In this document: in pieces, positions 15,799 through 24,542 of the stretch | How the letters are laid out: each line of letters opens with the position of its first letter | Numbering within the stretch: the stretch's first letter is position 1 | From: Defluviitaleaceae bacterium | GTDB lineage: Bacteria > Bacillota > Clostridia > Lachnospirales > UBA5962 | Direction: 5' to 3' | DNA length: 64,000 bases | Assembly (NCBI GenBank): GCA_009787355.1 | Contig: WRGD01000152.1 | Coordinates: forward strand, 19,519 to 83,518 | Made by a program: the position numbers and the translations under genes | The notes under the pieces: generated by a model | Seen by the model: the letters and a program-made list of their open reading frames with translations, nothing else | Told to the model about the DNA's origin: nothing | The model's database searches: none

Positions 15799-16331
15799 AT
15801 ATAGCTAATAAAATTACAATTTTTAGGATATTGATGATTCCTGTATTTTTATTTTTCCTCTTATGGGATATATTTCTGTTTAGTCGTTATATCTCAATAT
15901 CAATATTTATTTTGCTTGCACTTACAGATGCACTAGATGGTTATTTGGCAAGAAGTTTAAATCTTATAACAAATTTCGGTAAATTTTTAGACCCTGTTGC
16001 AGATAAAATACTTGTTTGTGCTGCTTTGGTAGCCCTGGTAGAATTAAATATATTACCATCTTGGGTTGTTATTATCATAATAAGTCGTGATTTTATAATT
16101 ATGACTTTTAGAATGATAGCCTCTTCTTCAAATATTGTTATTGCAGCAGATAAATTAGGGAAAATTAAAACTATTTTACAAATGATTATGATTATACACT
16201 TACTTTTTAGTTTCGATAATGATTTGTTAATTTTGGCTGGAAATATTTTAGTTTGGACTGTTGTCGGTTTAACTGTTTTTTCGGCTACCAGGTATATTTT
16301 TAAAAATATATCTGTACTAAAATTTGATTAA
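15795..16331 (+). CDS. pgsA: CDP-diacylglycerol-glycerol-3-phosphate 3-phosphatidyltransferase
   Basis: 178 residues, several membrane helices. The CDP-alcohol phosphotransferase signature D-x2-DG-x-AR-x8-G-x3-D-x3-D is visible as TDALDGYLARSLNLITNFGKF continuing into LDPVADK. It makes phosphatidylglycerol phosphate, the precursor of PG and cardiolipin. The ATG overlaps the rimO stop (ATGA), and cinA follows after 10 bases. The rimO-pgsA-cinA-recA order is widely conserved in clostridia. Confidence 0.95.
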   Translation: MNIANKITIFRILMIPVFLFFLLWDIFLFSRYISISIFILLALTDALDGYLARSLNLITNFGKFLDPVADKILVCAALVALVELNILPSWVVIIIISRDFIIMTFRMIASSSNIVIAADKLGKIKTILQMIMIIHLLFSFDNDLLILAGNILVWTVVGLTVFSATRYIFKNISVLKFD

Positions 16332-16341
16332 AGGTGAATAT

Positions 16342-17568
16342 ATGAAAGCTGAAATAATAGCAATAGGAACAGAAATTTTAATTGGTGATACACTAAACAC
16401 AAATTCACAATTTATCTCTAAAAAATTAAAAGAACTTGGTATATCTGTATATTACCATTCTACAGTTGGAGATAACAAAAAAAGATTATATGACATTTTA
16501 AAAAATTCTTTAAATAGGTCAGATATAGTAATTACAACAGGTGGTCTTGGTCCAACAGATGATGATATAACAGTAGAAATAGCTGCAAATATTTTTGATA
16601 AAAAAGTTGTTACACATGACGAGAGTTTGAAAAAAGCAATAGATTTTTTTAAAAAAAGAGGTATTCAAAATACTGAAAATGCTTTATCTCAATCACAAGT
16701 TATTTCGGATTCAAAAGTTTTGATAAATGAAAATGGTTTAGCGCCGGGCAGTATAGTAGAAAAAAACGATAAAATATTAATAATATTGCCAGGACCTCCA
16801 GAAGAACTAAAAAATATGTGGAAAAATGTACACTTGTATTTACAAAGTAAATCTGATGGGGTTATATTATCTAAAATTATTCATATGGCTGGAATTGGTG
16901 AAAGTAGTGCAGAAAATATTTTAAAAGACTTAATAAATGCCCAAGAAAATCCAACTATTGCACCATATGCAAAAAGCATTGGAGGTGTTTCTTTTCGTAT
17001 TACTGCAAAAGCAAAAACAGAAAATGAAGCAAATAATTTAATAGAACCAATGAAAAAAGAAGTATATAAAAAATTAGGAAAATATATATTTGCAGAAGAT
17101 GATAGTACACTAGAAAATGAAATAATAAAACTTTTAAAAGAAAATAACCTCACAATATCTATAGCAGAATCTATAACAGGTGGAAAAGTTGTAAGTAGGC
17201 TTATAGATGTAGCTGGAGCTTCTGAAGTTTTAAAAGAAGGTATTGTTGCTTACTCAAATGAAGCAAAATTGCGACATAATCTTACAAATTATAAGAATTT
17301 AGAAAAGTATACAGCAGTAAGCGAACAAGTTTCAAAAGATATGGCAAAAAATATTGCAATATCTAGCGGTTCAAATATTGGAATATCTACAACAGGTTAT
17401 GCTCAAAAAGAAAAAAACGAAGGAATGTCATTTTTATCTATATATTTTAAGTATGAAACTCATACTTTTAACTTTAATACTGTAGGAAATAGAGAAAGAG
17501 TTAGAAATCAAGCCACTACTGCTATTTTGTGGCATCTATATTCTATCATCAAAAATAATATAAATTAA
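16342..17568 (+). CDS. cinA: CinA-family protein (competence/damage-inducible, nicotinamide-nucleotide amidase-like)
   Basis: 408 residues from the ATG at 16342, chosen because AGGTGA lies just upstream; an in-frame TTG at 16324 is less likely. The N-terminal MoeA/MoCF-like domain has AIGTEILIGDTLNTN and TTGGLGPTDDD. The C-terminal CinA domain has SIAESITGGKVVSRL and later GISTTGYA, matching PncC-type amidase motifs (S-x-A-E-S-x-T-G-G). It is involved in pyridine nucleotide recycling and often sits upstream of recA, as here. The C-terminal domain lacks the common GPGG after GI-x-TTG. Confidence 0.9.
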   Translation: MKAEIIAIGTEILIGDTLNTNSQFISKKLKELGISVYYHSTVGDNKKRLYDILKNSLNRSDIVITTGGLGPTDDDITVEIAANIFDKKVVTHDESLKKAIDFFKKRGIQNTENALSQSQVISDSKVLINENGLAPGSIVEKNDKILIILPGPPEELKNMWKNVHLYLQSKSDGVILSKIIHMAGIGESSAENILKDLINAQENPTIAPYAKSIGGVSFRITAKAKTENEANNLIEPMKKEVYKKLGKYIFAEDDSTLENEIIKLLKENNLTISIAESITGGKVVSRLIDVAGASEVLKEGIVAYSNEAKLRHNLTNYKNLEKYTAVSEQVSKDMAKNIAISSGSNIGISTTGYAQKEKNEGMSFLSIYFKYETHTFNFNTVGNRERVRNQATTAILWHLYSIIKNNIN

Positions 17569-17629
17569 AAAGAAACAATAAAAAATCAAATTGAAACATT
17601 TTTATTTTTTATTACTCAGAGGTAATTTT

Positions 17630-18805
17630 ATGGCAAAGAAAGATTCCAAAAATCAAATCAATTATTCTAGCTTATCGGATGAAGAAAAATCTAAAGCATT
17701 AGAAACGGCAATTGCTAGCATAGAAAAAAACTTTGGCAAAGGTGCAGTAATGAAACTTGGTGAAAGCCAAAAAAATACAGATATTAGGGTTACTCCTACA
17801 GGTTGCCTTGGACTAGATATAGCTCTTGGTGTTGGTGGTATTCCGGGTGGTCGTATAATAGAAATATATGGTCCCGAATCTTCTGGAAAAACTACTATAG
17901 CTTTACATGTTGTTTCAGAAATTCAAAAAAGAGGTGGTATAGCAAGTTACATAGATGCAGAGCATGCTCTAGACCCTGTTTATGCAAAAAAACTAGGTGT
18001 TAATATAGACGAACTTTACATATCTCAACCAGACGATGGAGAACAAGCACTTGAAATAGCTGAATCTATGGTTAGGTCTGGTGCAATAGATATTGTTGTT
18101 GTGGATTCTGTTGCAGCACTTGTACCACGTGCAGAAATAGATGGGGAAATGGGAGATAGTCATATGGGACTGCAAGCTAGGCTTATGAGTCAAGCACTTC
18201 GTAAACTTGTTGGTATTACAAAAAAAACAAATTGTACAGTTATATTTATAAATCAATTGCGTGAAAAAATTGGTGGTGGTGGATATGGTCCAAGTGAAAC
18301 TACAACTGGTGGTCGTGCTCTTAAATTTTATGCATCTATTCGTATAGACATAAGAAGAATAGAAACAATAAAAGGCAGTGATGAACTTTTAGGTAATAAA
18401 ACACGTGCAAAAATAGCAAAAAACAAACTTGCACCACCTTTCAAAACTCACGAATTTGATATAATGTTTGGAAAAGGAATATCTAGAGAAGGAGATATTT
18501 TAGATATTGGTGTAGAGTTAAATCTTGTCGGAAAAGCCGGCTCTTGGTATTCACTTGGAGAGAAAAAAATAGGGCAAGGTCGTGAAGCGGCAAAAAAATA
18601 TTTTGAAGAAAATCCAGATGTATGTCTTGAAATAGAAAATAAAATACGTGTACATTATGAATTACCAGAAATAGATGGTTTTACTATTATACCAGATACT
18701 TCTGTAGAAAATCTAGAAGAAGAGACAAAAGAAGAAAAGAAACCAAGAACTAAAAAACAGAAACAAGAAATAGAACAAGAGTTAGTTATTTCTTTTGATG
18801 ACTAA
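17630..18805 (+). CDS. recA: Recombinase RecA
   Basis: 391 residues from the ATG at 17630 (AGAGG just upstream; an upstream TTG frame gives an unlikely tail). Walker [10 protein letters not shown] is at 81-89. The core also has [36 protein letters not shown], the L2 loop region [23 protein letters not shown] and the C-terminal KAGSWYS. The acidic/basic C-terminal tail ([16 protein letters not shown] and on) is longer than average. RecA polymerises on ssDNA for recombination and SOS induction. No clear LexA box was recognised upstream. guaB follows 35 bases on. Confidence 0.97.
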   Translation: MAKKDSKNQINYSSLSDEEKSKALETAIASIEKNFGKGAVMKLGESQKNTDIRVTPTGCLGLDIALGVGGIPGGRIIEIYGPESSGKTTIALHVVSEIQKRGGIASYIDAEHALDPVYAKKLGVNIDELYISQPDDGEQALEIAESMVRSGAIDIVVVDSVAALVPRAEIDGEMGDSHMGLQARLMSQALRKLVGITKKTNCTVIFINQLREKIGGGGYGPSETTTGGRALKFYASIRIDIRRIETIKGSDELLGNKTRAKIAKNKLAPPFKTHEFDIMFGKGISREGDILDIGVELNLVGKAGSWYSLGEKKIGQGREAAKKYFEENPDVCLEIENKIRVHYELPEIDGFTIIPDTSVENLEEETKEEKKPRTKKQKQEIEQELVISFDD

Positions 18806-18840
18806 AATAAAAATTACAAAAAATAATAGGAGTTTTTAAA

Positions 18841-19947
18841 ATGGCAACTTTCAAAAAAAAGGGTTATTCATTCGATGATGTTTTATTAGTGCCTAGAGAA
18901 TCGAAAGTTTTACCAAGTATGGTAAGTCTAAAAACAAATCTAACAAACAATATAATTTTAAATATACCTCTTATAAGTGCAGCAATGGATACTGTAACAG
19001 AATATAAGATGGCAGTAGCTATGTCATTATATGGTGGTGTTGGTGTTATTCATAAAAATATGCCTATAGAAACGCAAGCAGAACAAGTAAAGTTAGTTAA
19101 AAATAAGAAAATAGATTTTGATGAGTATCCAAATGCAGTTACAGACAAAAATGATAAATTACTTGTATGTGCAGGAATAGGTGTTTCTAAAGATATGGAA
19201 GAACGTGCAGCAGCTTTAATAGATGCTAAAGTAGATGTTCTTGTAATAGATAGTGCTCATGGACATTCTGAAAATGTAATAAATGCTGTAAAAAAAATCA
19301 AATCCAAATATACTGTAGATGTAATAGCAGGAAATGTTGCAACAGAAAAAGGTACATTAGCACTTATAGATGCAGGTGTAGATTGTGTAAAAGTTGGTAT
19401 AGGACCTGGGTCTATTTGTACAACACGCATTATATCTGGTGTTGGCGTACCACAAATAACAGCCATATCTGATGCTGCAGAAGCTGCAAATAGATACAAT
19501 ATACCAATAATAGGTGATGGCGGTATAAAATATAGTGGAGACATTACAAAAGCAATTGCAGCAGGTTCTAGTGTTTGTATGCTTGGTAGTCTTTTGGCTG
19601 GTCATAGCGAGTGTCCTGCAGAATTGGTTTCTCAAAATGGAATAAAATATATGGCATACCGTGGTATGGGTTCATTAGGTGCTATGTACAAAGGTAGTGG
19701 AGATAGATATTCACAAGAGGGTGCAACAAAATTTGTACCAGAGGGAGTAGAGGCATTAACACCTTTTAAAGGTCCTGTACATGATACATTATATCAATTA
19801 TTAGGTGGCTTACGTTCTGGCATGGGTTATTGTGGTTTTGATACGATAGGACAACTTAGGACAGAAAGTGAATTTATAATTATAACATCAGCTGGGATGG
19901 TAGAGAGTAAACCACATAGTGTTACTAGTATAGAGCATAAGCACTAA
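18841..19947 (+). CDS. guaB: IMP dehydrogenase lacking the CBS regulatory domains
   Basis: 368 residues, about 120 fewer than typical GuaB. The catalytic barrel is complete: YSFDDVLLVP at the start, GIGPGSICTTR with the nucleophile Cys193, the DGGIKYSGD IMP-binding block, the GMGSLGAM flap side, and DRYSQ with the Arg-Tyr dyad that marks IMPDH. The usual CBS pair between the DFDEYPNA segment and the LVCAGIGVSKD strand is missing and replaced by a short link (about residues 92-106). GMP reductase was considered because of size, but the DRYSQ flap and GLRSGMGYCG end fit IMPDH. It converts IMP to XMP, probably without CBS-mediated nucleotide feedback. Terminator at 19952. Confidence 0.9.
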   Translation: MATFKKKGYSFDDVLLVPRESKVLPSMVSLKTNLTNNIILNIPLISAAMDTVTEYKMAVAMSLYGGVGVIHKNMPIETQAEQVKLVKNKKIDFDEYPNAVTDKNDKLLVCAGIGVSKDMEERAAALIDAKVDVLVIDSAHGHSENVINAVKKIKSKYTVDVIAGNVATEKGTLALIDAGVDCVKVGIGPGSICTTRIISGVGVPQITAISDAAEAANRYNIPIIGDGGIKYSGDITKAIAAGSSVCMLGSLLAGHSECPAELVSQNGIKYMAYRGMGSLGAMYKGSGDRYSQEGATKFVPEGVEALTPFKGPVHDTLYQLLGGLRSGMGYCGFDTIGQLRTESEFIIITSAGMVESKPHSVTSIEHKH

Positions 19948-19951
19948 TTAA

Positions 19952-19985
19952 AAAAAGTAGGAGATTTTACTTCCCCTACTTTTTT
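19952..19985 (+). terminator. Intrinsic terminator after guaB
   Basis: AAAAAGTAGG (19952-19961) pairs with CCTACTTTTT (19975-19984), with the T-tract running on. The A-rich left side means it could also stop transcripts arriving on the - strand. Confidence 0.75.
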
Positions 19986-20042
19986 ATTTAATAACAACTA
20001 TAAATAATCCTTATATAAGTATTAATTTATCAAATTCAGCTT

Positions 20043-20330
20043 TTACTTCTTATTTATTAATCTTTCTAAATATTTTACTAAAACTTTTTCTCCGTAACCT
20101 CCGATAATAAAAGATAACATGAATGAAATATACTACATATGTATTTCACCTTTGTAAGAAGAATTTATTACATAATAACAAATATTTTCAAGTGGCTTAT
20201 AATAAATCTCAATATTTAATATATCTTTTACAAAATTACCATTACTCTTCCATTCATCTTTTATTTTATCTATTATATCTTTATGCATTATCCTTTTCTC
20301 ATTTATTTCTATAAAAAAATCAAATTTCAG
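20043..20330 (-). pseudogene. Small decayed gene with altered start and in-frame TAG
   Basis: A good ribosome site GAGGAGG (20340-20346) points at a CTG codon (20328-20330) where ATG would be expected. The frame reads LKFDFFIEINE, then MHKDIIDKIKDEW, and is interrupted by TAG at 20133-20135. It continues in the same frame (FMLSFIIGGYGEKVLVKYLE) to TAA at 20043. The intended product would be about 95 residues. A second ATG at 20288 gives only 51 aa. I do not recognise the family; size and style resemble small immunity-type proteins, but that is speculation. A consensus promoter lies upstream (20373-20401). The two lesions suggest a recently dead gene. Confidence 0.55.
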
Positions 20331-20372
20331 CTAAAAACACCTCCTCAAAAGCCTAAGTTTATAATTGTGTAC

Positions 20373-20401
20373 ATGATACTATTATTAGTATTAAATGTCA
20401 A
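20373..20401 (-). promoter_or_regulatory. Promoter upstream of the decayed small gene
   Basis: On the - strand TTGACA (20396-20401), a 17-base spacer and TATCAT (20373-20378). It would drive the small decayed gene. It lies just after the end of the TerY-like operon at 20428. Confidence 0.5.
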
Positions 20402-20427
20402 ACTTTTTTAATAAATATAATAAAAAA

Positions 20428-21522
20428 TTAAATAACGGTTACAGTAGATAAATCTATCTCCATAGCGGGTCTAATACCACCTATTCTATATCCAACAAAA
20501 TTTATTCCTTTTGAATCTTTGTAAGAATACACACTAGTTTGACCATCAAAGCTAATACTACCATTTGAATAAACAAATGCTGAGGCATCTGGGCTTTTTC
20601 CAGAAGATCTAAGCCACCACCAAGTATTTTCATTATCAATTTTTGCTACTCTTTTTGTATCGTCTCTAAAAAATTTTTTTGCTTCCTCTATACTAAGAAG
20701 AAAAATTTTATCTATAGTTGTTTTTCCACCCTGTGTAAAATATTTCTCATTGAAATAATTGTTCACTTCTTTAGATATTATTTTTTTCTGTTCCGATACT
20801 GTAAATTTTTCATAAAAATTAGAATTAAGATACTTTCTTATATCACTACGTTCCCAAGTAATTGTTGTTTTTCTATTATGATATGCCATTTTAAATAATA
20901 TATCTTTTGAAATTACAAGTCCTATACCATTTTTATATACTTTTAAAACTATCCATTTGTATTGTCCAAAATATATAATATCTAAATCTTTAGGATACTG
21001 AGTATCGTTTTTAGGTTTTTGAAAATCATCTTCTATTTTAGCGTCTATTTTACTTTTTTGATTTATATTTTCATTTGAAACATCATCTATTATTTTATTT
21101 ATAAAATTTTGTGGTATATCTATTGGATTTGTATATACTTGTGTAAATGTTATTTCTTCTTGCTTTTCTATTTCTTTAATATCTACTATCTCATCTTTTT
21201 TTAAAGATTCTTGTATTTCTTCCTCTGGCTCATACAAATTATGTAATTTTGCAATACTTCTTATCACAATGTTTGAAGCTTCTCTCATGATTTCATATTC
21301 AGAAGTCATTTCAGATACAAGAGTGTTTATATTTATAGTAAGAAGTTTTGTGAAAACTTTCATTTCACATATTGCAAGCGTTAACAAAAATCTAATTTTT
21401 TTCGCATTCGTTTCAATTTTTTCATCCAAAATAGCAGCTCTGAATCTATTGGAATCTTTAAAAATATCAGAGCCAAAATTTTTCATCAAATTTTCAAGAA
21501 CTTTGTCTATTTCTTCTTTCAT
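20428..21522 (-). CDS. DUF6273-domain protein in a TerY/PP2C operon
   Basis: 364 residues. The N-terminal about 105 residues are helical with FKDSNRFRAAILDEKI, a pattern I associate with helical modules of signalling proteins. An acidic/Lys linker runs to about 165. The C-terminal about 195 residues show DUF6273 features: IIYFGQYKWIVLKV, WERSDIRKYLNSNF, IFLLSIEEAKKFF, WWWLRSSG and GIRPAMEI. This fold resembles formylglycine-enzyme/C-type-lectin ligand-display domains. Function unknown. It starts 7 bases after the PP2C gene with an AGAGGA site and is clearly co-transcribed. Where classical TerY operons have a kinase, this gene stands instead, so it may be the regulated target. Confidence 0.7.
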   Translation of the reverse strand: MKEEIDKVLENLMKNFGSDIFKDSNRFRAAILDEKIETNAKKIRFLLTLAICEMKVFTKLLTININTLVSEMTSEYEIMREASNIVIRSIAKLHNLYEPEEEIQESLKKDEIVDIKEIEKQEEITFTQVYTNPIDIPQNFINKIIDDVSNENINQKSKIDAKIEDDFQKPKNDTQYPKDLDIIYFGQYKWIVLKVYKNGIGLVISKDILFKMAYHNRKTTITWERSDIRKYLNSNFYEKFTVSEQKKIISKEVNNYFNEKYFTQGGKTTIDKIFLLSIEEAKKFFRDDTKRVAKIDNENTWWWLRSSGKSPDASAFVYSNGSISFDGQTSVYSYKDSKGINFVGYRIGGIRPAMEIDLSTVTVI

Positions 21523-21529
21523 ATATCCT

Positions 21530-22390
21530 CTACCTTATATCAAAATCTTTTTTATAAATTATACCAATACTAACATCATCTCCAGATCCATTTAAAGTTA
21601 CTTCTTTTAAAAAATTTTCAAGTTTTTTTTGTATGTTCATGTCTTTTTTTAATTCATTTTTTATTACAATTGGTATTTTGTAAAATTGGCTTATTTCTTC
21701 ATGCACTTTATCATTATAAGAATTTTTTATACCATCTGTAGAAAGCATAATAAGATTTGGTATTTCTTCATTTGTAAAAATTTTATGTTTTATTGAAGAA
21801 GCATCTGCAATGCTAGCTATGGAGAGAGTAGACCCTCCAAAATTTCTATCATCTGATTCCATAATATCCATAACTTTATCAATATCTTTATTTTGGTAAA
21901 CTCCTAGTATATCTCCATCTCCATATTTTAATACTAAAACAAAATCAATATATACAACGGCACATAAAAAAGTAGTACCAAAAATTATTTTCGGATTATT
22001 TTCTATACTCAATATTTCAGAATTCGTTAAATTATTTTCTAAAAAAACAATTTCATCTTCATTAAGAGGATTGTTTTTTAAATCATTTAATACACTTTGT
22101 TGCCATAATAGTAAAAAACGCATTTTCATATGACGTATTAATTCTTCTAAATCTTTCGAATTTATGTTTATATTATTGTATATCGGAAAATGTTCTATTA
22201 TAACTTGCTCAATTGCTTTTGTAGCCGCAAAAGCACCAAAAGAAGAGCGTATATATTTTTTAGAGCCATGCCCATCTGCAAGAGCAACAAAAGGAGGACT
22301 ATTTCCAAAATTCACACTATCTTGATTTTCTTTATTAATTTTACTATGGGATGCACCTGTAACACTAAGGGCAAATGTAAATAATTCCAT
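21530..22390 (-). CDS. PP2C-type serine/threonine phosphatase
   Basis: 286 residues from the ATG at 22390, placed by GAGG six bases upstream. PP2C metal motifs are visible: N-x-E-N-Q-D-S near residue 20, ALADGHGS near 37 (the DGH/DG motif), GTTF, KYGDGDI, LSTDGIKNSY and the final GSGDDVS. It should be a soluble, Mg/Mn-dependent phosphatase. It sits between the TerY-like VWA gene (8-base upstream intergenic to its alternate start) and the DUF6273 gene. VWA-PP2C pairing is the core of TerY-P systems linked to stress and metal-resistance regulation. No kinase is encoded in this operon. Confidence 0.85.
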   Translation of the reverse strand: MELFTFALSVTGASHSKINKENQDSVNFGNSPPFVALADGHGSKKYIRSSFGAFAATKAIEQVIIEHFPIYNNININSKDLEELIRHMKMRFLLLWQQSVLNDLKNNPLNEDEIVFLENNLTNSEILSIENNPKIIFGTTFLCAVVYIDFVLVLKYGDGDILGVYQNKDIDKVMDIMESDDRNFGGSTLSIASIADASSIKHKIFTNEEIPNLIMLSTDGIKNSYNDKVHEEISQFYKIPIVIKNELKKDMNIQKKLENFLKEVTLNGSGDDVSIGIIYKKDFDIR

Positions 22391-22410
22391 CTTTGTCCTC
22401 AAAATTATTT

Positions 22411-23118
22411 TTAAAAAATTTCATCTTCACTATCATCTGCAGAACCAATCATAACTTGATTATCTGGGATAGGAGGCAATTTTACATTACTATTAGAATT
22501 ATCTCCAATAATAGAATGACTAACACTTTTACTTACTTCTATACTTGCCCACTTTATATATTTTACTAAATCTGAAGCTTTATCTGCAACAAGAGGAGGA
22601 TTTTCAAGTGGATTAGAACAAAATTTTGCAAGCTCTTTTATATTTGCATCATTACCAATTGCTATAGCAATACGTACTGATTTCTGACCCCACCTTTGAC
22701 TAAGAAGTTTAGAAAGTCCAGCCTCGTAGTCATCTGTTGCTTCCCCATCACTAAGTAATATTATAACAGGAGGTAAAGCTCTATTTCCCATTTTTTCCAT
22801 AGTTAATTCATCTGCCATAAGTTTAAGAGCAGCTCCAGTATCTGTATATCCATTTGTTTCTAAATCGTACCAAACAAAATCTTCTATAGGTGTTTCTATT
22901 GTATGCCATATTGCACCTACAGAAAATTTCATCGCACGAACACACATTTTTGCTTCTGGATTGTCGTAAGATGCATCTTTTAAAGGACCGATACAAGCTT
23001 TTATTGCTCTATTTACTGTTGCTATTTTTTCTCCACTCATAGAATATGAAACATCTACAAGCCAATATATTTTCAAATCTCTTTTACTAACAGCACTTCC
23101 TATTTCATCAAAACCCAT
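22411..23118 (-). CDS. TerY-like von Willebrand factor A domain protein
   Basis: 235 residues, mostly one VWA domain. The MIDAS metal site is WLVDVSYSMSG (D-x-S-x-S, about residues 20-26), with the Thr side in NGYTDTGAALKL and the Asp in LLSDGEATDDY. The sequence is close to TerY: AVNRAI-like helix, GNRALPPVIILLSDG, and VRIAIAIGNDA with KEL-FCSNP. A short acidic tail follows. TAGGAG precedes the ATG. First gene of a three-gene operon with PP2C and DUF6273. TerY proteins are thought to scaffold phosphorylation-dependent assemblies; the target here is unknown. Confidence 0.85.
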   Translation of the reverse strand: MGFDEIGSAVSKRDLKIYWLVDVSYSMSGEKIATVNRAIKACIGPLKDASYDNPEAKMCVRAMKFSVGAIWHTIETPIEDFVWYDLETNGYTDTGAALKLMADELTMEKMGNRALPPVIILLSDGEATDDYEAGLSKLLSQRWGQKSVRIAIAIGNDANIKELAKFCSNPLENPPLVADKASDLVKYIKWASIEVSKSVSHSIIGDNSNSNVKLPPIPDNQVMIGSADDSEDEIF

Positions 23119-23183
23119 TTGCTTACTCCTACGTTTTATTTTATAATATCTTATATATTTATCGGAAATTTTAAAATTTCTTG

Positions 23184-23212
23184 TAATAAAAAAGGAATGC
23201 TTAACATCCCTT
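23184..23212 (-). terminator. Intrinsic terminator after the DUF3284 gene
   Basis: On the - strand AAGGGATG, a 5-base loop and CATTCCTT form an 8-bp stem (one wobble) followed by TTTTATT. It lies 8 bases after the DUF3284 stop and ends the ROK-DUF3284 unit. Confidence 0.7.
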
Positions 23213-23219
23213 AATCATT

Positions 23220-23657
23220 TCAAGATTTTTTACTTATTATATATTCTTCCATTATTTTTAACATTTGTGATAATCTTCTTTTGTTTGATTTTTTAAAAAA
23301 AATATTCATTATAGAAAAGTTTAAATTTGACATACTAGATAATCCTTTATATTCTTCTTCTATAGTTACTTCACAATAGTCCCCATTTTGATTTACAATG
23401 TATCTCAAATAATTTATACTTTTTTCTGTTGTAAATTTAGCAAAATAAAATAAAGGTTTTTCGAATTTTTCAATTTCAACTTTAGATATTATTTGTTTTC
23501 CCAACTTATTTGTTATTTTTTTTTCATATATATATCCAGCTTTTAAATCTTCTTTATTAAAACTTTCAACATTGCTTTTTATATCATTTAGTAGAGAATT
23601 TTCCAAAAGTTCAAAAAATTCATCAGATGTCACTTTTATATTTTTAGATACTGTCAT
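23220..23657 (-). CDS. DUF3284 domain protein
   Basis: 145 residues. The start MTVSKNIKVTSDEFFELLENSLL, the middle GYIYEKKITNKLGKQ and the end FFKKSNKRRLSQMLKIMEEYI fit the DUF3284 pattern (a START-like small domain). DUF3284 genes often occur in beta-glucoside or chitobiose PTS operons in Firmicutes, which matches the PTS genes farther upstream on the same strand. Its ATG overlaps the ROK kinase stop (ATGA). The biochemical role is unknown. Probably an original member of the chitobiose operon, now separated from it by the hydrolase island. Confidence 0.8.
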   Translation of the reverse strand: MTVSKNIKVTSDEFFELLENSLLNDIKSNVESFNKEDLKAGYIYEKKITNKLGKQIISKVEIEKFEKPLFYFAKFTTEKSINYLRYIVNQNGDYCEVTIEEEYKGLSSMSNLNFSIMNIFFKKSNKRRLSQMLKIMEEYIISKKS

Positions 23658-24529
23658 TTTACTATACCTTCTTGCTTTAGCAAATTGTAAACAGCACCTA
23701 TTTTCCCAGAATTATTAAAAAACAAACAAGGCTCTACAACAAAATGATACTTAAAATTTGAAAAACTGTCCAAATATTTTTTTATTTCTGGATATATTAT
23801 TTGTCTACTACTGACACCACCACCAATTAATATTTTGTCTGGGTCAAGAGATATTCCTATGTTGAAAATACCCATAGATAGTCCATGTATCCATTCATCG
23901 TATAAATTTTTTATTTCTTCTCTATGAAGATTTTCGAAAAAATCTTCACCATTTTTTATATTTTCATCTATTTTAGCTGCTCTTTTAATAAGCTGTATAG
24001 AAGAATTATAACCGTATGATGTATAGGTACTATGTCCAATTGGCTTTGTTATCATTATACCAAATTCTCCAGAAAAATTATGACTACCATGATATAATTC
24101 TTTATTTATTATTATACCACCACCTATTCCTGTACCAATTGTTATAACTGCTATATTGGAACATTCATTTCCATTTCCAATCCAAAATTCCGCTAATGTA
24201 GCACAATTTGCATCATTTTCTATTGCTACTGGCAAATTGTATATTTCATTTAAAGTATGTTTTAAATTTATATTATTAAAGCAGGGTATAGCACTTATTT
24301 GAGATATAATACCTTCTTTAGAATTTATGTTTCCGGGCATTGCTATGGCTATTCCATCTATTTTTCTATAATGTTTTATTATTTTTTCTATATTTTTCAA
24401 TATTTCAGATAGAGAAATATATCTCTCTATTTGTAAACTATCTTCTGTTCCTATCAAATCTCCTTTACTATCATAAAGTCCATATTTTATACTTGTTCCA
24501 CCAAAATCTAATGCTAAAATATTATTCAT
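23654..24529 (-). CDS. ROK-family sugar kinase
   Basis: 291 residues from the ATG at 24529, chosen because GAGGAG sits seven bases upstream. The ATP site is LDFGGTSIKYGLYD. The family core has DGIAIAMPGN, ENDANCATLAE and TIGTGIGGGIIIN, followed by FSGEFG. The Cys residues of the usual zinc motif (CGCGxxGCxE) are missing, which is seen in a minority of ROK kinases such as BglK-type beta-glucoside kinases. Likely substrates are glucose, GlcNAc or a beta-glucoside released by the nearby PTS pathway. Its ribosome site lies inside the last codons of the broken S41 gene, which shows how tightly the island abuts it. Confidence 0.85.
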   Translation of the reverse strand: MNNILALDFGGTSIKYGLYDSKGDLIGTEDSLQIERYISLSEILKNIEKIIKHYRKIDGIAIAMPGNINSKEGIISQISAIPCFNNINLKHTLNEIYNLPVAIENDANCATLAEFWIGNGNECSNIAVITIGTGIGGGIIINKELYHGSHNFSGEFGIMITKPIGHSTYTSYGYNSSIQLIKRAAKIDENIKNGEDFFENLHREEIKNLYDEWIHGLSMGIFNIGISLDPDKILIGGGVSSRQIIYPEIKKYLDSFSNFKYHFVVEPCLFFNNSGKIGAVYNLLKQEGIVK

Positions 24530-24542
24530 AAAATAACTCCTC

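Noticed and set aside
16324..16341. Upstream TTG start for cinA
   Set aside because: The ATG at 16342 has AGGTGA at the right distance and gives the usual family N-terminus.
18841..19947. GMP reductase (guaC) because of the short length
   Set aside because: The DRYSQ flap, GMGSLGAM and GLRSGMGYCG blocks are IMP dehydrogenase features and differ from GuaC.
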